From Bacteroidaceae bacterium (lineage in GTDB: Bacteria; Bacteroidota; Bacteroidia; Bacteroidales; Bacteroidaceae), in contig JAFTUV010000032.1 of assembly GCA_017466065.1 (NCBI GenBank), forward strand, positions 1 through 11,886: DNA of 11,886 bases, written 5' to 3'. The position numbers and the translations under genes were made by a program. This document shows positions 1 to 10,100 of this stretch, piece by piece. The notes below the pieces were generated by a model, which ran no database searches, had not been told where the DNA came from, and saw nothing but the letters and a program-made list of their open reading frames with translations. Positions within the stretch are counted from its first letter, which is position 1. The number at the start of each line of letters is the position of its first letter.

Positions 1-49
1 CGAAATGACATCACAACGTTTGTTATCGGCGAGTTTTGCAGCCAATGGT

Positions 50-82
50 CGCGTGAAGCATAGACGAATTTTATGCCACGCG
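50..82. repeat. Imperfect hairpin at the left edge of the window
   Basis: CGCGTG (50-55) pairs with CACGCG (77-82) and GCATA (58-62) pairs with TATGC (72-76), with a two-base AA bulge and a nine-base loop. Outer GCCA (41-44) can also pair with TGGC (85-88). The heptamer GCCAATG occurs on both sides of the stem, at 41-47 and 103-109. Positions 1-10 read CGAAATGACA, the reverse complement of ten bases in the core of module A (TGTCATTTCG), so the window may begin at the end of an inverted copy of that module. Nothing in 1-140 looks coding. Confidence 0.4.
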
Positions 83-140
83 GGTGGCGAAATGTAAAAC
101 GAGCCAATGACCTTGCAAATATAGAATGACACAACCCTTT

Positions 141-166
141 CTTTTGTGCAGACACATCGGTCTGCC
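141..166. repeat. Intergenic repeat module C, left copy (hairpin)
   Basis: A run TTTTGTG leads into a hairpin with stem GCAGAC (148-153) and GTCTGC (160-165) around the loop ACATCG. A diverged copy lies in the right flank at 11725-11750. The loop is identical, and the stem differences keep pairing: G151:C162 becomes C:G in the other copy, and two further pairs become G-T. This is a dispersed non-coding repeat. Confidence 0.6.
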
Positions 167-189
167 TCTACATTGCTGGTGTTTTTTTA

Positions 190-206
190 CTCCTCCGTGA
201 GAGGAG
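190..206. repeat. Short GC-rich hairpin preceding module A
   Basis: CTCCTC (190-195) pairs with GAGGAG (201-206) around the loop CGTGA, directly before module A. In the right flank the matching position is taken by the GAGAGGGAC arm of the module B hairpin. The hairpins therefore seem to be interchangeable building blocks of the same repeat mosaic. Confidence 0.45.
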
Positions 207-210
207 GGGG

Positions 211-347
211 CCGCCCCGCGGTGGCGGAGTTGCGCTTCTGCTTCACCTTGTCATTTCGACCGCAGGGAGAAATCTCGGTGAAAGCATTGAGATTTTTAAT
301 CCCCTCAGTCCTCCGGGCTGCCCCCCTTAAAATTAAGCGGGGCAGTT
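211..347. repeat. Intergenic repeat module A, left copy (hairpin array)
   Basis: This 137-base block recurs in the same orientation at 11496-11635. It starts with a small hairpin (CCGCC 211-215 with GGCGG 223-227). It continues through the near-identical stretch around TTGTCATTTCGACCGCAGGG and ends in two adjacent hairpins. The first is GTCC-TCC-GGGC at 308-318. The second is a 28-base foldback at 318-345 with 12 of 13 possible pairs and a single C.C mismatch (325/338). Blocks of this style (a CCCCTCAGTC hairpin followed by a C-run/G-run hairpin) are, from general knowledge, frequent in intergenic DNA of gut Bacteroidales. No coding role is supported. Confidence 0.7.
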
Positions 348-360
348 TGTAAATAGCTCC

Positions 361-427
361 TCCTCCGTGTTTGTACTCCCTCCGCGCTTCGTTTCTCTCG
401 CGCCGTCCCTCTATGAGAGGGACAGTT
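361..427. repeat. Intergenic repeat module B, left copy
   Basis: A 67-base block running from TCCTCCGTG to GACAGTT is repeated at 11423-11490 with only a one-base insertion difference. It ends in the hairpin GTCCCTC (405-411), loop TATGA, GAGGGAC (417-423). Both this block and the right-hand copy of module A are followed by TTTATCATTTT and then a TTAAACTC-like segment, so the join sequences are shared as well. It is non-coding; the reading frame across it on the minus strand is only a translation of repeat DNA. Confidence 0.75.
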
Positions 428-458
428 GTTTATCATTTTATCCTTCTGTCTTAAACTC

Positions 459-504
459 CACATCTTTTCCGTTGCGAAGATAATACGAAACATCGGAAAA
501 TGTG
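459..504. repeat. Imperfect inverted repeat between module B and the MITE-like element
   Basis: CACAT plus TTTCCG (459-471, with a two-base CT bulge) is complementary to CGGAAAATGTG (494-504), leaving a 22-base loop. On the minus strand the loop contains TATCTTCG, one base from the Bacteroidota -7 element TAnnTTTG, but no credible gene follows it. The role is unknown. Confidence 0.35.
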
Positions 505-525
505 AAGTAATGGCTTTTGTTTTTT

Positions 526-716
526 AGAAGTTGTTTAAATTTATGTCCTTGAAATTTTTATAGGCCTTTTTTAGGATGTTTTTTCATTTTTCAAAGGCGC
601 ATAGCGGGCTATGTAACTGCGAAAAAGGGAGAAACAGGCAAAAAAGAGCATAAAAAGGCAAGTACAACTCGCGGGTAATGTAATCAACTTTTTCGAAAGA
701 AATTTAAACAGCTTCT
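526..716. mobile_element. MITE-like foldback element with 17-bp terminal inverted repeats
   Basis: The ends AGAAGTTGTTTAAATTT (526-542) and AAATTTAAACAGCTTCT (700-716) are inverted copies with one difference, which would be a G-U pair if transcribed. Read as GAAG...CTTC, the element is flanked on both sides by TTA (524-526 and 716-718), a possible 3-bp target duplication, though the region is T-rich. The interior is also roughly palindromic. The T-rich segments after GGCC (563-584) face an A-rich segment on the right. At the centre TTTTTC (587-592) pairs with GAAAAA (621-626) and CATAG (600-604) pairs with CTATG (609-613) around CGGG. There is no transposase, so it would be non-autonomous. 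The parent element was not identified. Confidence 0.55.
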
Positions 717-757
717 TAATCGTTTTTCAAAATTCAGGGGGAAATGCAGGCTTATTC

Positions 758-814
758 GCTTTTTGCCGTTTCCCGCCAAATGTTTTTTTGTGCTTTTGCC
801 GTTTCCCACCAAAT
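758..814. repeat. Short direct repeat (two units, 34-bp offset)
   Basis: GCTTTTTGCCGTTTCCC plus GCCAAAT (758-781) is repeated as GCTTTTGCCGTTTCCC plus ACCAAAT (792-814). The copies differ by one substitution and one T in a T-run. A partial inverted third copy, GGGAAAC (830-836), can pair with GTTTCCC (801-807). No gene is visible between 717 and 980; the two short reading frames here have no recognisable content. Confidence 0.5.
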
Positions 815-980
815 TTGATGGCAGGTGCCGGGAAACAAGCGCGGAAAAGACCACCATCCCCCCTGCGTAATTTACCAAAAGTGATATTTGCTATAAAGGG
901 TGAAGTTTCCCAAATTGTGGTAAAAAAGTGCCAATTGGTGTTAATTAAACCCTTGTTTTTTGAATTACCTCCCCCTGCTT

Positions 981-1012
981 TTTGCTAAATTCATAGTTTT
1001 TAACTAATTTTG
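981..1012 (+). promoter_or_regulatory. Bacteroidota-type sigma-ABfr promoter for the giant gene
   Basis: TTTG at 981-984 is followed after 20 bases by TAATTTTG at 1005-1012, an exact match to the Bacteroidota consensus TTTG...TAnnTTTG with normal spacing. Transcription would start near 1018-1020, giving a leader of about 100 bases before the ATG at 1122. It is the only well-spaced pair of elements I found upstream of the gene. Confidence 0.7.
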
Positions 1013-1018
1013 AAACGA

Positions 1019-1121
1019 TTTATGCATAGTGTGGTTTTGTGGCTTTGCGCGTTTTGCGACTTATGCAAAATGATACGATGCATAGTTCCTGTGGATTATA
1101 AAATTTTAAATATAATTACAA
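1019..1121 (+). other. 5' leader of the M60 protease mRNA
   Basis: The inferred leader contains three copies of an ATGCA-centred motif: TTATGCATAG at 1020-1029, TTATGCAAAA at 1061-1070 and GATGCATAG at 1077-1085. The middle one forms the right arm of a weak hairpin (TTTTGC 1052-1057, GCAAAA 1065-1070). The last 30 bases before the start codon are almost pure A/T and lack a Shine-Dalgarno sequence, as is usual for Bacteroidota. No known riboswitch was recognised. Confidence 0.4.
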
Positions 1122-4100
1122 ATGAAAAGATTTACTTCGTTTTTAATTTCTTTGCTGCTTGCGATAGTCGCAATGGCGCAAAGTGAAACTAAAACCATCA
1201 CGGTGACTCCGTCGGAGGGTAGTTTCTTACACACCAATGGCAGTACCGTTACTTCCGGTTACGCCTATAAGTGGCAATCGAGTGCTACCGATTATTCGGT
1301 TACTATCACCGCTGCAAAGGATGGTACATCCAAGAATAATATGGATGCTGCTGTGACGGACGGCTTCTCTATGTGGGTAGGTGATGATTATTCTACTTAC
1401 ACTTTCTCGTTTGCCGATTGCCAGATTCTGTCTTATAGCTTTAAATTTAAGTCGAATGCAACCGGTAACCATGTTACGGTTACTCCTACCGGTGGCGAGG
1501 CTGTTACATCGACTGACGACGAGCAGGAACTTACCGTTAGTGATGTTAACGCATCATCGGCAAGCATTCAACTGAGTGGAAGCAACTACGCTATTTTAGT
1601 TACCGAGCTCACCTTCACCGTGATGACTTCACCTTTCACCAGCGGCTCGGTGTATCATTTCCAGAATATTGGAAACACTGCTGTTGCATTGGGTGCCTCG
1701 GCTCTCACCGATGTTGCGGCGGTGACAAGCGATAAAGAATCGACTTCACAGCATTGGTATTGCGAGAGGGTTGACGGTTATTACACCTTCCGCAACCTCT
1801 CTAACGGAAGATACCTCAAAGGTAACGGCGCGAGTGGCGGTTACTCTCTTACCGACAATTACAGCGACGGTGCCAACAAGTTTAATCTCGTTTTTCCCGA
1901 AAAAAATGGTGACACCACCTACGAAGGTTACACCATTTACAGTACCTCTAACGACAAGGGTACAACCGGTGGCGGTGGCAGTATGCACAGGGACGATGGC
2001 AACAACATCGTGGGCTGGGGTAGTTACAACAGCAATACACGATGGACTATAAGTGCCATTGAATATACCGAAGAGGAACTTACTGCCAACTGGAACAGAG
2101 TAACAGAACTTACTCCGGATAGCACAACAGTGAGCGGCTATCAAAAGAAATTGGAGGCTATCTTCACCGATGTTGCTTGTACCATTCTTAACGATGCATA
2201 TACAACAACCAATATGACCGACGACCAGTTGGCGGACGATGCCAACTATTCGGCACTTCCCACCACATTGCAGAATATGGTGAAGAAGGTGCGCGGCGGT
2301 GATTGGAGTGAAAAAACCGTTGACCCCGCCGAGCGTCCCAATGGTAATAACAGCACCAACGTACCGACCACTATGTGGACGGTCGAAGATACTTGGGAGA
2401 ATGATTATGCCAAGAGATTCCGTGTGCAGATGTATGAGCCTTACAGTGTCGAGGGTGAAATTACAACCTATCTGGGATTCAACGCACACTGTAATATGGA
2501 TAACCCCACAGGTATATATGCCAATACCAATCAGGCAATATATATAATGGTAGAGGGCGATATTAAAGATGGTGCCGAATTGTGGTTGGCACACCAGGCC
2601 GGCAACGGAGCAACATCGTATTATAACAACAGTGCCTATACTGAATTGCACAAGGGATTGAACGTGGTTCCCTATTTCACCGACGGTTGCCAAATGTGGA
2701 TAAACTATGTTGTTCACACATATAAAGGCAGTGGCACAACAATCGCGGAGAAATTCCCTCACAAGCTATCCGACTACAAGCCTTTGAAAATTCACATCGA
2801 GGGTGGTTACATCAACGGTTACTTCAATGCGATGGGTGACTTCCGCGCTGCCGATTCCGGCACCGAGGACCTTTGGGGCGAGGTAGATAACGACGAAGAT
2901 TGGGACTATTACAAGGCTCGCGCGGCCCTTGCCAACGATTTTGCGCTGCTTGGCCATCGCCAGACACTGCTCTTCCCCTTCGGTGCTTGGGACAGTACAA
3001 ATGGCTATTTCGTTGTTGCCAATGACGGTGGCGGCATAGACAAAGCTCTTGCCTATTGGCTCGAAAATATACAGGTTCCCGACACTACCAACTGCTACGG
3101 CGGCAGCGGAAATACCTATGGTGATTTTTCCGACACCTATTATCCGGGAATGAACCTCGATAAAGATAATGGTAAAATAAACATTATGCTCGAAGCGTGG
3201 GACCGCATTATGTATAGCGAGCACGCTACAATGGGTCTTTTGGGCAAAACCGAGATTGATTGGATGAATAAGCTCTATCCCGGATGGACTGCCGAGAATA
3301 CTACCTTCGATATTTATAACTATGGCAGCAACGATACAGGTGATACCTATAAGGCATTCTGTAACGGCCTCGATTATAGCGACTATTACAACCACCACGG
3401 TGCGGCAGTGGGTGCCGCCAGCGGTTATATGAGCGGTGGTTGGCGAGTATGTAACTACCACTACAATACAATGGGTAGCATCATCGGAGAAATTGCCGTT
3501 GCCGCAGGCCCCACTTGGGGTCCCGCACACGAGATTGGTCACCAGCATCAGCGTGTGTTCAACCTTAACGGACAGACCGAGGTTACCAACAACTTCTTCT
3601 CGAACGTTGCAGTTTGGTATATGGGTATGGGAACATCGCGCTACAATGGCAGCCAAGGTTCACTGTCGAGTGTGCTCGATGCCTATAATACCGATAATAA
3701 CGACCTTTACACCAACAACATCTGGGCTATCACCCACCTCTATTACCGCTTGTGGCTCTACTATCACTTGGCCGGTAACAACACACAATTCTGGCCCCGT
3801 TTGTTCGAGCTTTGCCGCCAGATACCCATTGTAAACGGTGGGCAGATAAGCGGTGAAACTTCGTTGCTGCGCTTCTACCAGCACGCTTGTACCGCTGCGG
3901 GCGAAGACCTCACCGAGTTCTTCCGCGCACACGGTTATTTTGAATTGATGACCGACCGCCTTGTGGGCGACTACAGCAACGCTACATACAACATAACCGA
4001 GGAGCAGATAGAAACAGCTATCACTGCTGTTGAAGCAGAGGGTTACCCCAAGAACTATGCTATTTTGCTCATCAACGACGGAACAAGCGACACCACCGTT

Positions 4101-7100
4101 AAACACAACGGAACATCTAAGCGTGCATTGTGGGACGGTAGTGCTTCGGCCGAGTATGGCTCGGTAACCGACTTTATCGAGGGTAACACCTCTATCACTA
4201 CGGCCTATGATGCAGTAGTGTCGGCCGATGGCACCGTTACTATGAGCGGTGGCGAAGGTGGCGTCGGCTTCCTTGTATTCAACGAGGATGGCGAGCTTGT
4301 ATCGTTCAGCAACAAGTCTACATTTGAATTGAGCGACGAGGCTGCCTATCTGCTTGCAACAGGCAAGGCTACAATCGTAGCGGTGGATGCCGAAAATAAT
4401 ACCGAAGAGGCCGAGGTTGACCTCTCTGCAATTCAGCGTGAGATGCTCGGAGCCCTCATTGCCAAAATCGGGGCTATGCCAATAGATGATGGCAGTTACA
4501 GATATATAGGCTTCTACACAAAGTCCTCGGCCCAAGAATTGCTCGATGTGCTTGAGAGTGCAAAAACAGTGTATGCAAGCAACAGCGGCTATGGCGCAGC
4601 ATACGAAATGCTCTATACTGCAAAAGAGGAGTTCGTGAATTCGCAGAATCTCTCATACGTGCCCTTCGACCCCGACCTTACATACATTATCACAAGCTAT
4701 GCTTACGGCAATACAATGCATTTGAGCAGCGGTGCAGCAGTTGGCACGGGAATAGACGAAGAAGCTACAACATCGCAGTGGCAGTTCAAGACCACAGGTA
4801 CCGATGGTGTTTATAAATTGTATAACGTGGCGGGTTACTACCTTACTACCCCGGCGAAGAGTGCCAAAGTGGGCTCTTCATCTACCGAGAGCGATGGAGC
4901 CGCATTCTCGTTGATACAGGATAGCCCCGTGGGTGCTTGGACAATCTCATTGTCGCCTGCTGCCGAGTATACAACCCTCCACGACGACTCGTTTGGTAAA
5001 GTCGTGGGCTGGGAATCGGGTGTAAATGCTTCGAAGTGGTACCTCAAAGCCACTACCGATAACAGCAGTAACGCACCAAAGACCGATGCGTTGCAGGCTC
5101 TTGTTTCAAAGACCGATGCACTTGTGAATTTGGTTGGTGAGATAAGCTACACCATAAACACCACACCCGTTGCATTGCAAACAACAAATACAACCGGTGA
5201 TTATTATGTGCGCACCAATGCCACCAACACCGGTGGTAGCAACGAAGGTCCCATTGCCAACCTTGTCGATGGTGGCACGGATAACTACTTCCACACACAA
5301 TGGGCTAACAATGCAATCTCGGATGATAATCTCGACCACTACATCGAAGTGAATATGGGTAGCGGCAAGCTCGCAGCATTCAACTTCTCATATACCACAC
5401 GCGGTGGTGGTGCTACAAATGACTTCCCGCAAGTGATAAAGGTGTATGGCTCTAACACCGAGAATACCACCGGTGACGAGAGTGAGTATGTGTTGCTTGC
5501 TGAAATTTCATCGGGGTTGCCTAAAACAGCCGGAACTTTCTATAACTCTTCGGCAGTCGATGGAGGTATTGCCTATCAGTATCTGCGCTTTATGGTTCCC
5601 ACCACAACCACTACTCGCAATGTGCAGCACAACTATTGGCATATGGCCGAGTTCGACATTTCGGCAGCAACAGCATCGGCAACAGCACTTACCGATTATT
5701 CGAGCATAAGTGCCGATATAATCCTTACTGCCTACAATGCTGTGAATGCCGCAAAGTCTTATATAAATTATGCTAATGTTACCGACGAGCAAATAACCTC
5801 GGCAACCTCTACTTTGCAGGATGCATACGATGCCTTGAAAGATGCATACGATGCGGTTATTCAAAATAAGAAAGACGAGCTTGAAGATCTTGCCGATGCA
5901 ACAGATATACTTGTTGATTCTGTGGGTAGCATAGAGCGTTCAAGGGTAACGGCATTGGCACTCACAACCGATAATCTATATTGCAATGCTCCTTATACAG
6001 CGCAAAATAACTCCGATTACAGTGCAGAGTATGTATCAAAATTGATCGACGGTAGTGCAACAACCTTCCTGCACACCGATTATAGCGGTGCTATTGCAGC
6101 TCCCCACTATCTGCGCGTATATTTGGGCGAGAGCTCAACAGCCAAGAGCTTTAAGTTCAATTATACTACCCGTGATAATGGTAATAACTGCCCCACAACA
6201 ATACTTATTGAGGGTAGCAACGAGGCCGAGGAAGGATATTCCACAATAACAACCCTCACCGCAGCTGCCAACGGGCTTCCCAATCCCGACCCAAATACAA
6301 ATGGCGGTGTTGCCGAGTCTTTTGAATCGTCGGTAATATCAATGGGTGCGGCCTATAAGTATATTCGCTTCAAGGTTACCGGCGTAGAAGGTGGCAATGC
6401 AACCTTCTTTGTAATGTCGGAATTCGGGTTCAGCACCGTTGAGGATATTGTCACAATAGAAGATGCCTTCGAGGGAATTGTGAGCGAGGATTTGTGGCTC
6501 TCTACCTACCACGCAAGCGGCGACTCGCACACTATGGCTGCCGAAGGTTCTTATGCAACACTTGCACAAGTAGAAGCACAGATTGTGAAACTCACCGAGG
6601 CAAAGGCTGTGCTCGAAGCTGCAATGAACCAAGTAGACAAGAGCGCTCTTGAAACCTCACTTGCCGCTATAAACCCATTGTATGAGAAGATGGGCAATGA
6701 CGATGGTACTGTAAAAGAGTACTATGCTTCCTCTGCTTTGACAGACGAGCAGATGACAGAGATAAAAGCAGCTATCGATGCTGCACAGGCGGTAGTAGAA
6801 AATGCCGGTGCCACACAGCTCCAAGTAAATGAAGCGAAGGATGCCATCGATGCAAAATATGAGATTCTCTCCGGAATTGAAAGTACCGATGTTACCGCCC
6901 GCGAAGAACTCACCACACTTATCGACAATGTGAACACCCTCTTGGGTACCATTGCCGAAACTTGTGCGGCCGAGAATGTTGCCGTGCCCTTGCAAACAAC
7001 AGAAGGTGACGACTTCTACATTTGGTGTAACTCACCCGCAAGTGACAGCCAAGGAGTAGCCGGCCTTATCGACAAGAATGCCGATGGCACCGCTAACACA

Positions 7101-10100
7101 GGAACTTTCCTTGGAACAGCGTGGGGTAGTACCGTTGCTGCATACACACATTACATTGAGGTTGACCTTGGTGAGGGAATTACAATAGATAATTTGTTGT
7201 TCGACTATACAACCCGCGATAGCGATCATAGCAATCAACGACCCACTGCGATAAAAATTCTTGGTAGTAACAATAAAACCGATTATACCGAGATTACAAT
7301 CATCAGTGATGGGCTTGCAACAGGGCAGTGCGAGCAGTGGTCGATGGCCGAGACACTGGAACTTGGCGCACCCTACCGTTACATACGTTTCGCAATAGCT
7401 ACGGATGAGAGCACCGGATACTTTAATATGTCCGACTTTAACCTCTATGCAATCATCGGTCACACTCTTGCCCTTAAAGAGTACTACACAACTGCCACAG
7501 GGCTTGAATTCGATGCATTGTGCATAGCATTGCAGTCGGCACAGTATGCCGCCGAGCACTATCTCACAAGCGACCGCCTCACCGAGGTTAAGGATAAGTT
7601 GAACAGCTACTACACAGCTATCAACACTATTGTTGAAGCCGATGTTGACGACCGCACAGGCCTCACCGACCTTGTTACAGCAACAGAAACTCTCATTGAA
7701 GAGGTTGCAACAGTAGCAGAGGTTGACGCAGTTACATTGACCGAGGGAATGCTCTATTGCAACGCCGATAACTCAACAAACGAGAGTGCAGGTGATTCCG
7801 ATAAACGTGGTGTTGCGGCATTGATCGACGGTGACCTTACTACTCACTTGCACACAACATACGGTAATAATGCACAGAGCGACGACCTCGACCACTACAT
7901 TCGTGTAGACTTGGGCGATGCCTCGGCCGTTACCGCATTTAAGTTCAACTATCGTGGTCGTCAGGAAAATAGCAATAACGCTCCCACAAATATGACTGTG
8001 GAGGCAGGTAACTCTATCGAGGCCGATGCCGAGTGGGTAACATTGGCAACCCTCACAGAGCTTCCCACTGGCACAGCTCCTGTTTCATACGAATCGGGGC
8101 TCATAGAAATGAGCGAGGCCTATCGCTACGTACGCTTTATGGTTACCGCAACACAGAATAATGCTTATACGACCTACAACGACATTCAGCACAAGTTCTT
8201 TGTGATGAGTGAGTTTGGCTTTGAGAGCTACCCCACAGTGGATGTTGATGAAGAGAACTATCTCAATGTAACAACAGAGCTTGTGAGAACTGCTTATAAT
8301 GAAAAGAACTCTGCCAATGATGTGGCAACAAACTACTATATGGCAGAGAGTGATTATACTGCTGCTCTCGATGAATTGCAGGCTGCATACGATGCGTTGG
8401 AGGGTGCAAAGGCTGTCAGCAAAGATGCTCTTGCCGCATTGATTGAGGCTACCACCTTGCTCAAAGGCCAGATGTATGAAACTGCGATTACATCTTACAC
8501 ACCCAGCAGTGTTACATTGCAGAATGAAACCGAGGGCGCGGCCGGTTATCTCTATTGCAACGCGCCCGAAACAAATTCAGATTGGGGCACCGATAATGCA
8601 GGTGTTGCTGCGTTGATAGACTTGACCGATGGCAATCCCAACCTTGATACATTCTTGCACACAGAATACGGCAACGACCAGTCGGCCGACGGCCTCGACC
8701 ACTATTTGCGAGTAGATCTTGGTGACGGTGGCGAAACCGATTATATTGAGTTTGGCTATTATGGCCGCAGCGATCACACAGCTAAATCTCCCAAGAAGGT
8801 AATTGTTGCGGCTACCAACGACCTTGATGGTGAGTGGACCACGATTGATACACTTAATCCAAGCGAGGCAAGCGCATCTACCGAAACAAAGACTGGTTGT
8901 CTGGGCAATGGTGTTGCTTATCGCTACTGGCGTTTCTTGGTAGAGGAGACATATATGTCTTCTAACGGAACAGATGGAAACGGTCACCCATACTTCTGTA
9001 TGACACAGTTCAATGTGTACAAGTGTACCGATGTTGTTAAGACTGAGCAGTTGAAGTATACACCTAATATATATATATATGTAACCGACGACCTTGTTAC
9101 CGAGGTAACCGATGCAATAGCTGCCGCTACTACTGTTAATGGCGATGAGGCTGCCACACAGGCTGCCGTGAATGCTGCTGTTGATGCATTGCAGCCTGTT
9201 CACGACAAGCTCGAAGAGGCGTTGAAGTTTGCCGGTGTTCCCGTGAAGATTACAACCGACGAGGCTAACCCCGTGCTCTACAATATTATCAGCAAGCGTG
9301 CCACCGATGGCAGCAAGGTGCTGCAATATTGTGAGTTTGATGCAACAAACCCCAACACTGTGTCGGTTTCTGCAATAGCTGCTAACAGCAGTTATCAGGC
9401 GTGGTACTTTATGGAGAGCACAAACGGTGTGACCATCAAGCCTTTCAATGGCCAAGGTAAAGCACTTGGTGCCGATGCGACAGACAATGGTAACACAAAG
9501 GTGTGGGCTGCGGAAGTGGGCACAAAGAGCTACTATGAGTGGAAGTTCGTTGCTCGCACCGATGGCTATTATAATATTCAGGTACACGATGGCATCAACT
9601 ATTTCAGTAACTGTAATGGTGAAGACTATAAGATGGGCTTCTGGAGTGGCGAGCCTGATACAGATCCCGGTTCACTCTTCAAGTTCGTCGATGCTACATT
9701 TGAGAACGACAATGCTCGCTACTACCAGTTGAGCGACTTTGAGAATACTCTCGAATATCAAACATCTGTTACTCCCGAGGGAACAACCGTGGGTGCATTC
9801 ACCAATGGTGCTGCATACAGCACTGCATACTCTGCTGCAAGCACTCTCATAGAGGCCGGCAACACAAGCGACGCTGTTGCTTGCAAGGATGCCTACACTG
9901 CATTGCGCACTGCAAGTGCAACTGTTGAACGCATAGAACCCGTGGCGGGCAAGATTTATAGAATTTACATTACCCCGGGCCTCACCGACAGCCGTGAAGG
10001 TGCTTCGATGCGCATCGGCGATAATGGTAAGCTTGCTTGCGGTGAATATAGTGCGGCAATAACAGATTACTACTTTGCATTTGAGTATGATGCCGACGGT

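Noticed and set aside
116..123. Minus-strand TATATTTG matching the -7 promoter element
   Set aside because: No TTTG at the expected -33 spacing and no minus-strand gene start is visible to its left.
146..352. 68-aa plus-strand frame
   Set aside because: It runs through hairpin modules C and A and has no promoter or domain; non-coding repeat DNA.
305..493. 62-aa minus-strand frame
   Set aside because: It is a translation of repeat module B and the end of module A; the same DNA recurs at 11423-11635 outside any gene.
758..814. Possible CRISPR-like repeat
   Set aside because: Only two diverged units with a spacer of about 10 bases, no cas genes and no further units.
684..988. Short frames at 684-878 (minus) and 788-988 (plus)
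   Set aside because: They overlap the end of the MITE-like element and the GTTTCCC repeats; repeated amino-acid words come from the DNA repeats and nothing is recognisable.
1746..4535. Three long minus-strand reading frames (338, 296 and 291 aa) antisense to the protease domain
   Set aside because: They mirror the codon bias of the plus-strand gene, have no recognisable domains or start signals, and the plus strand holds a clear M60 enzyme.
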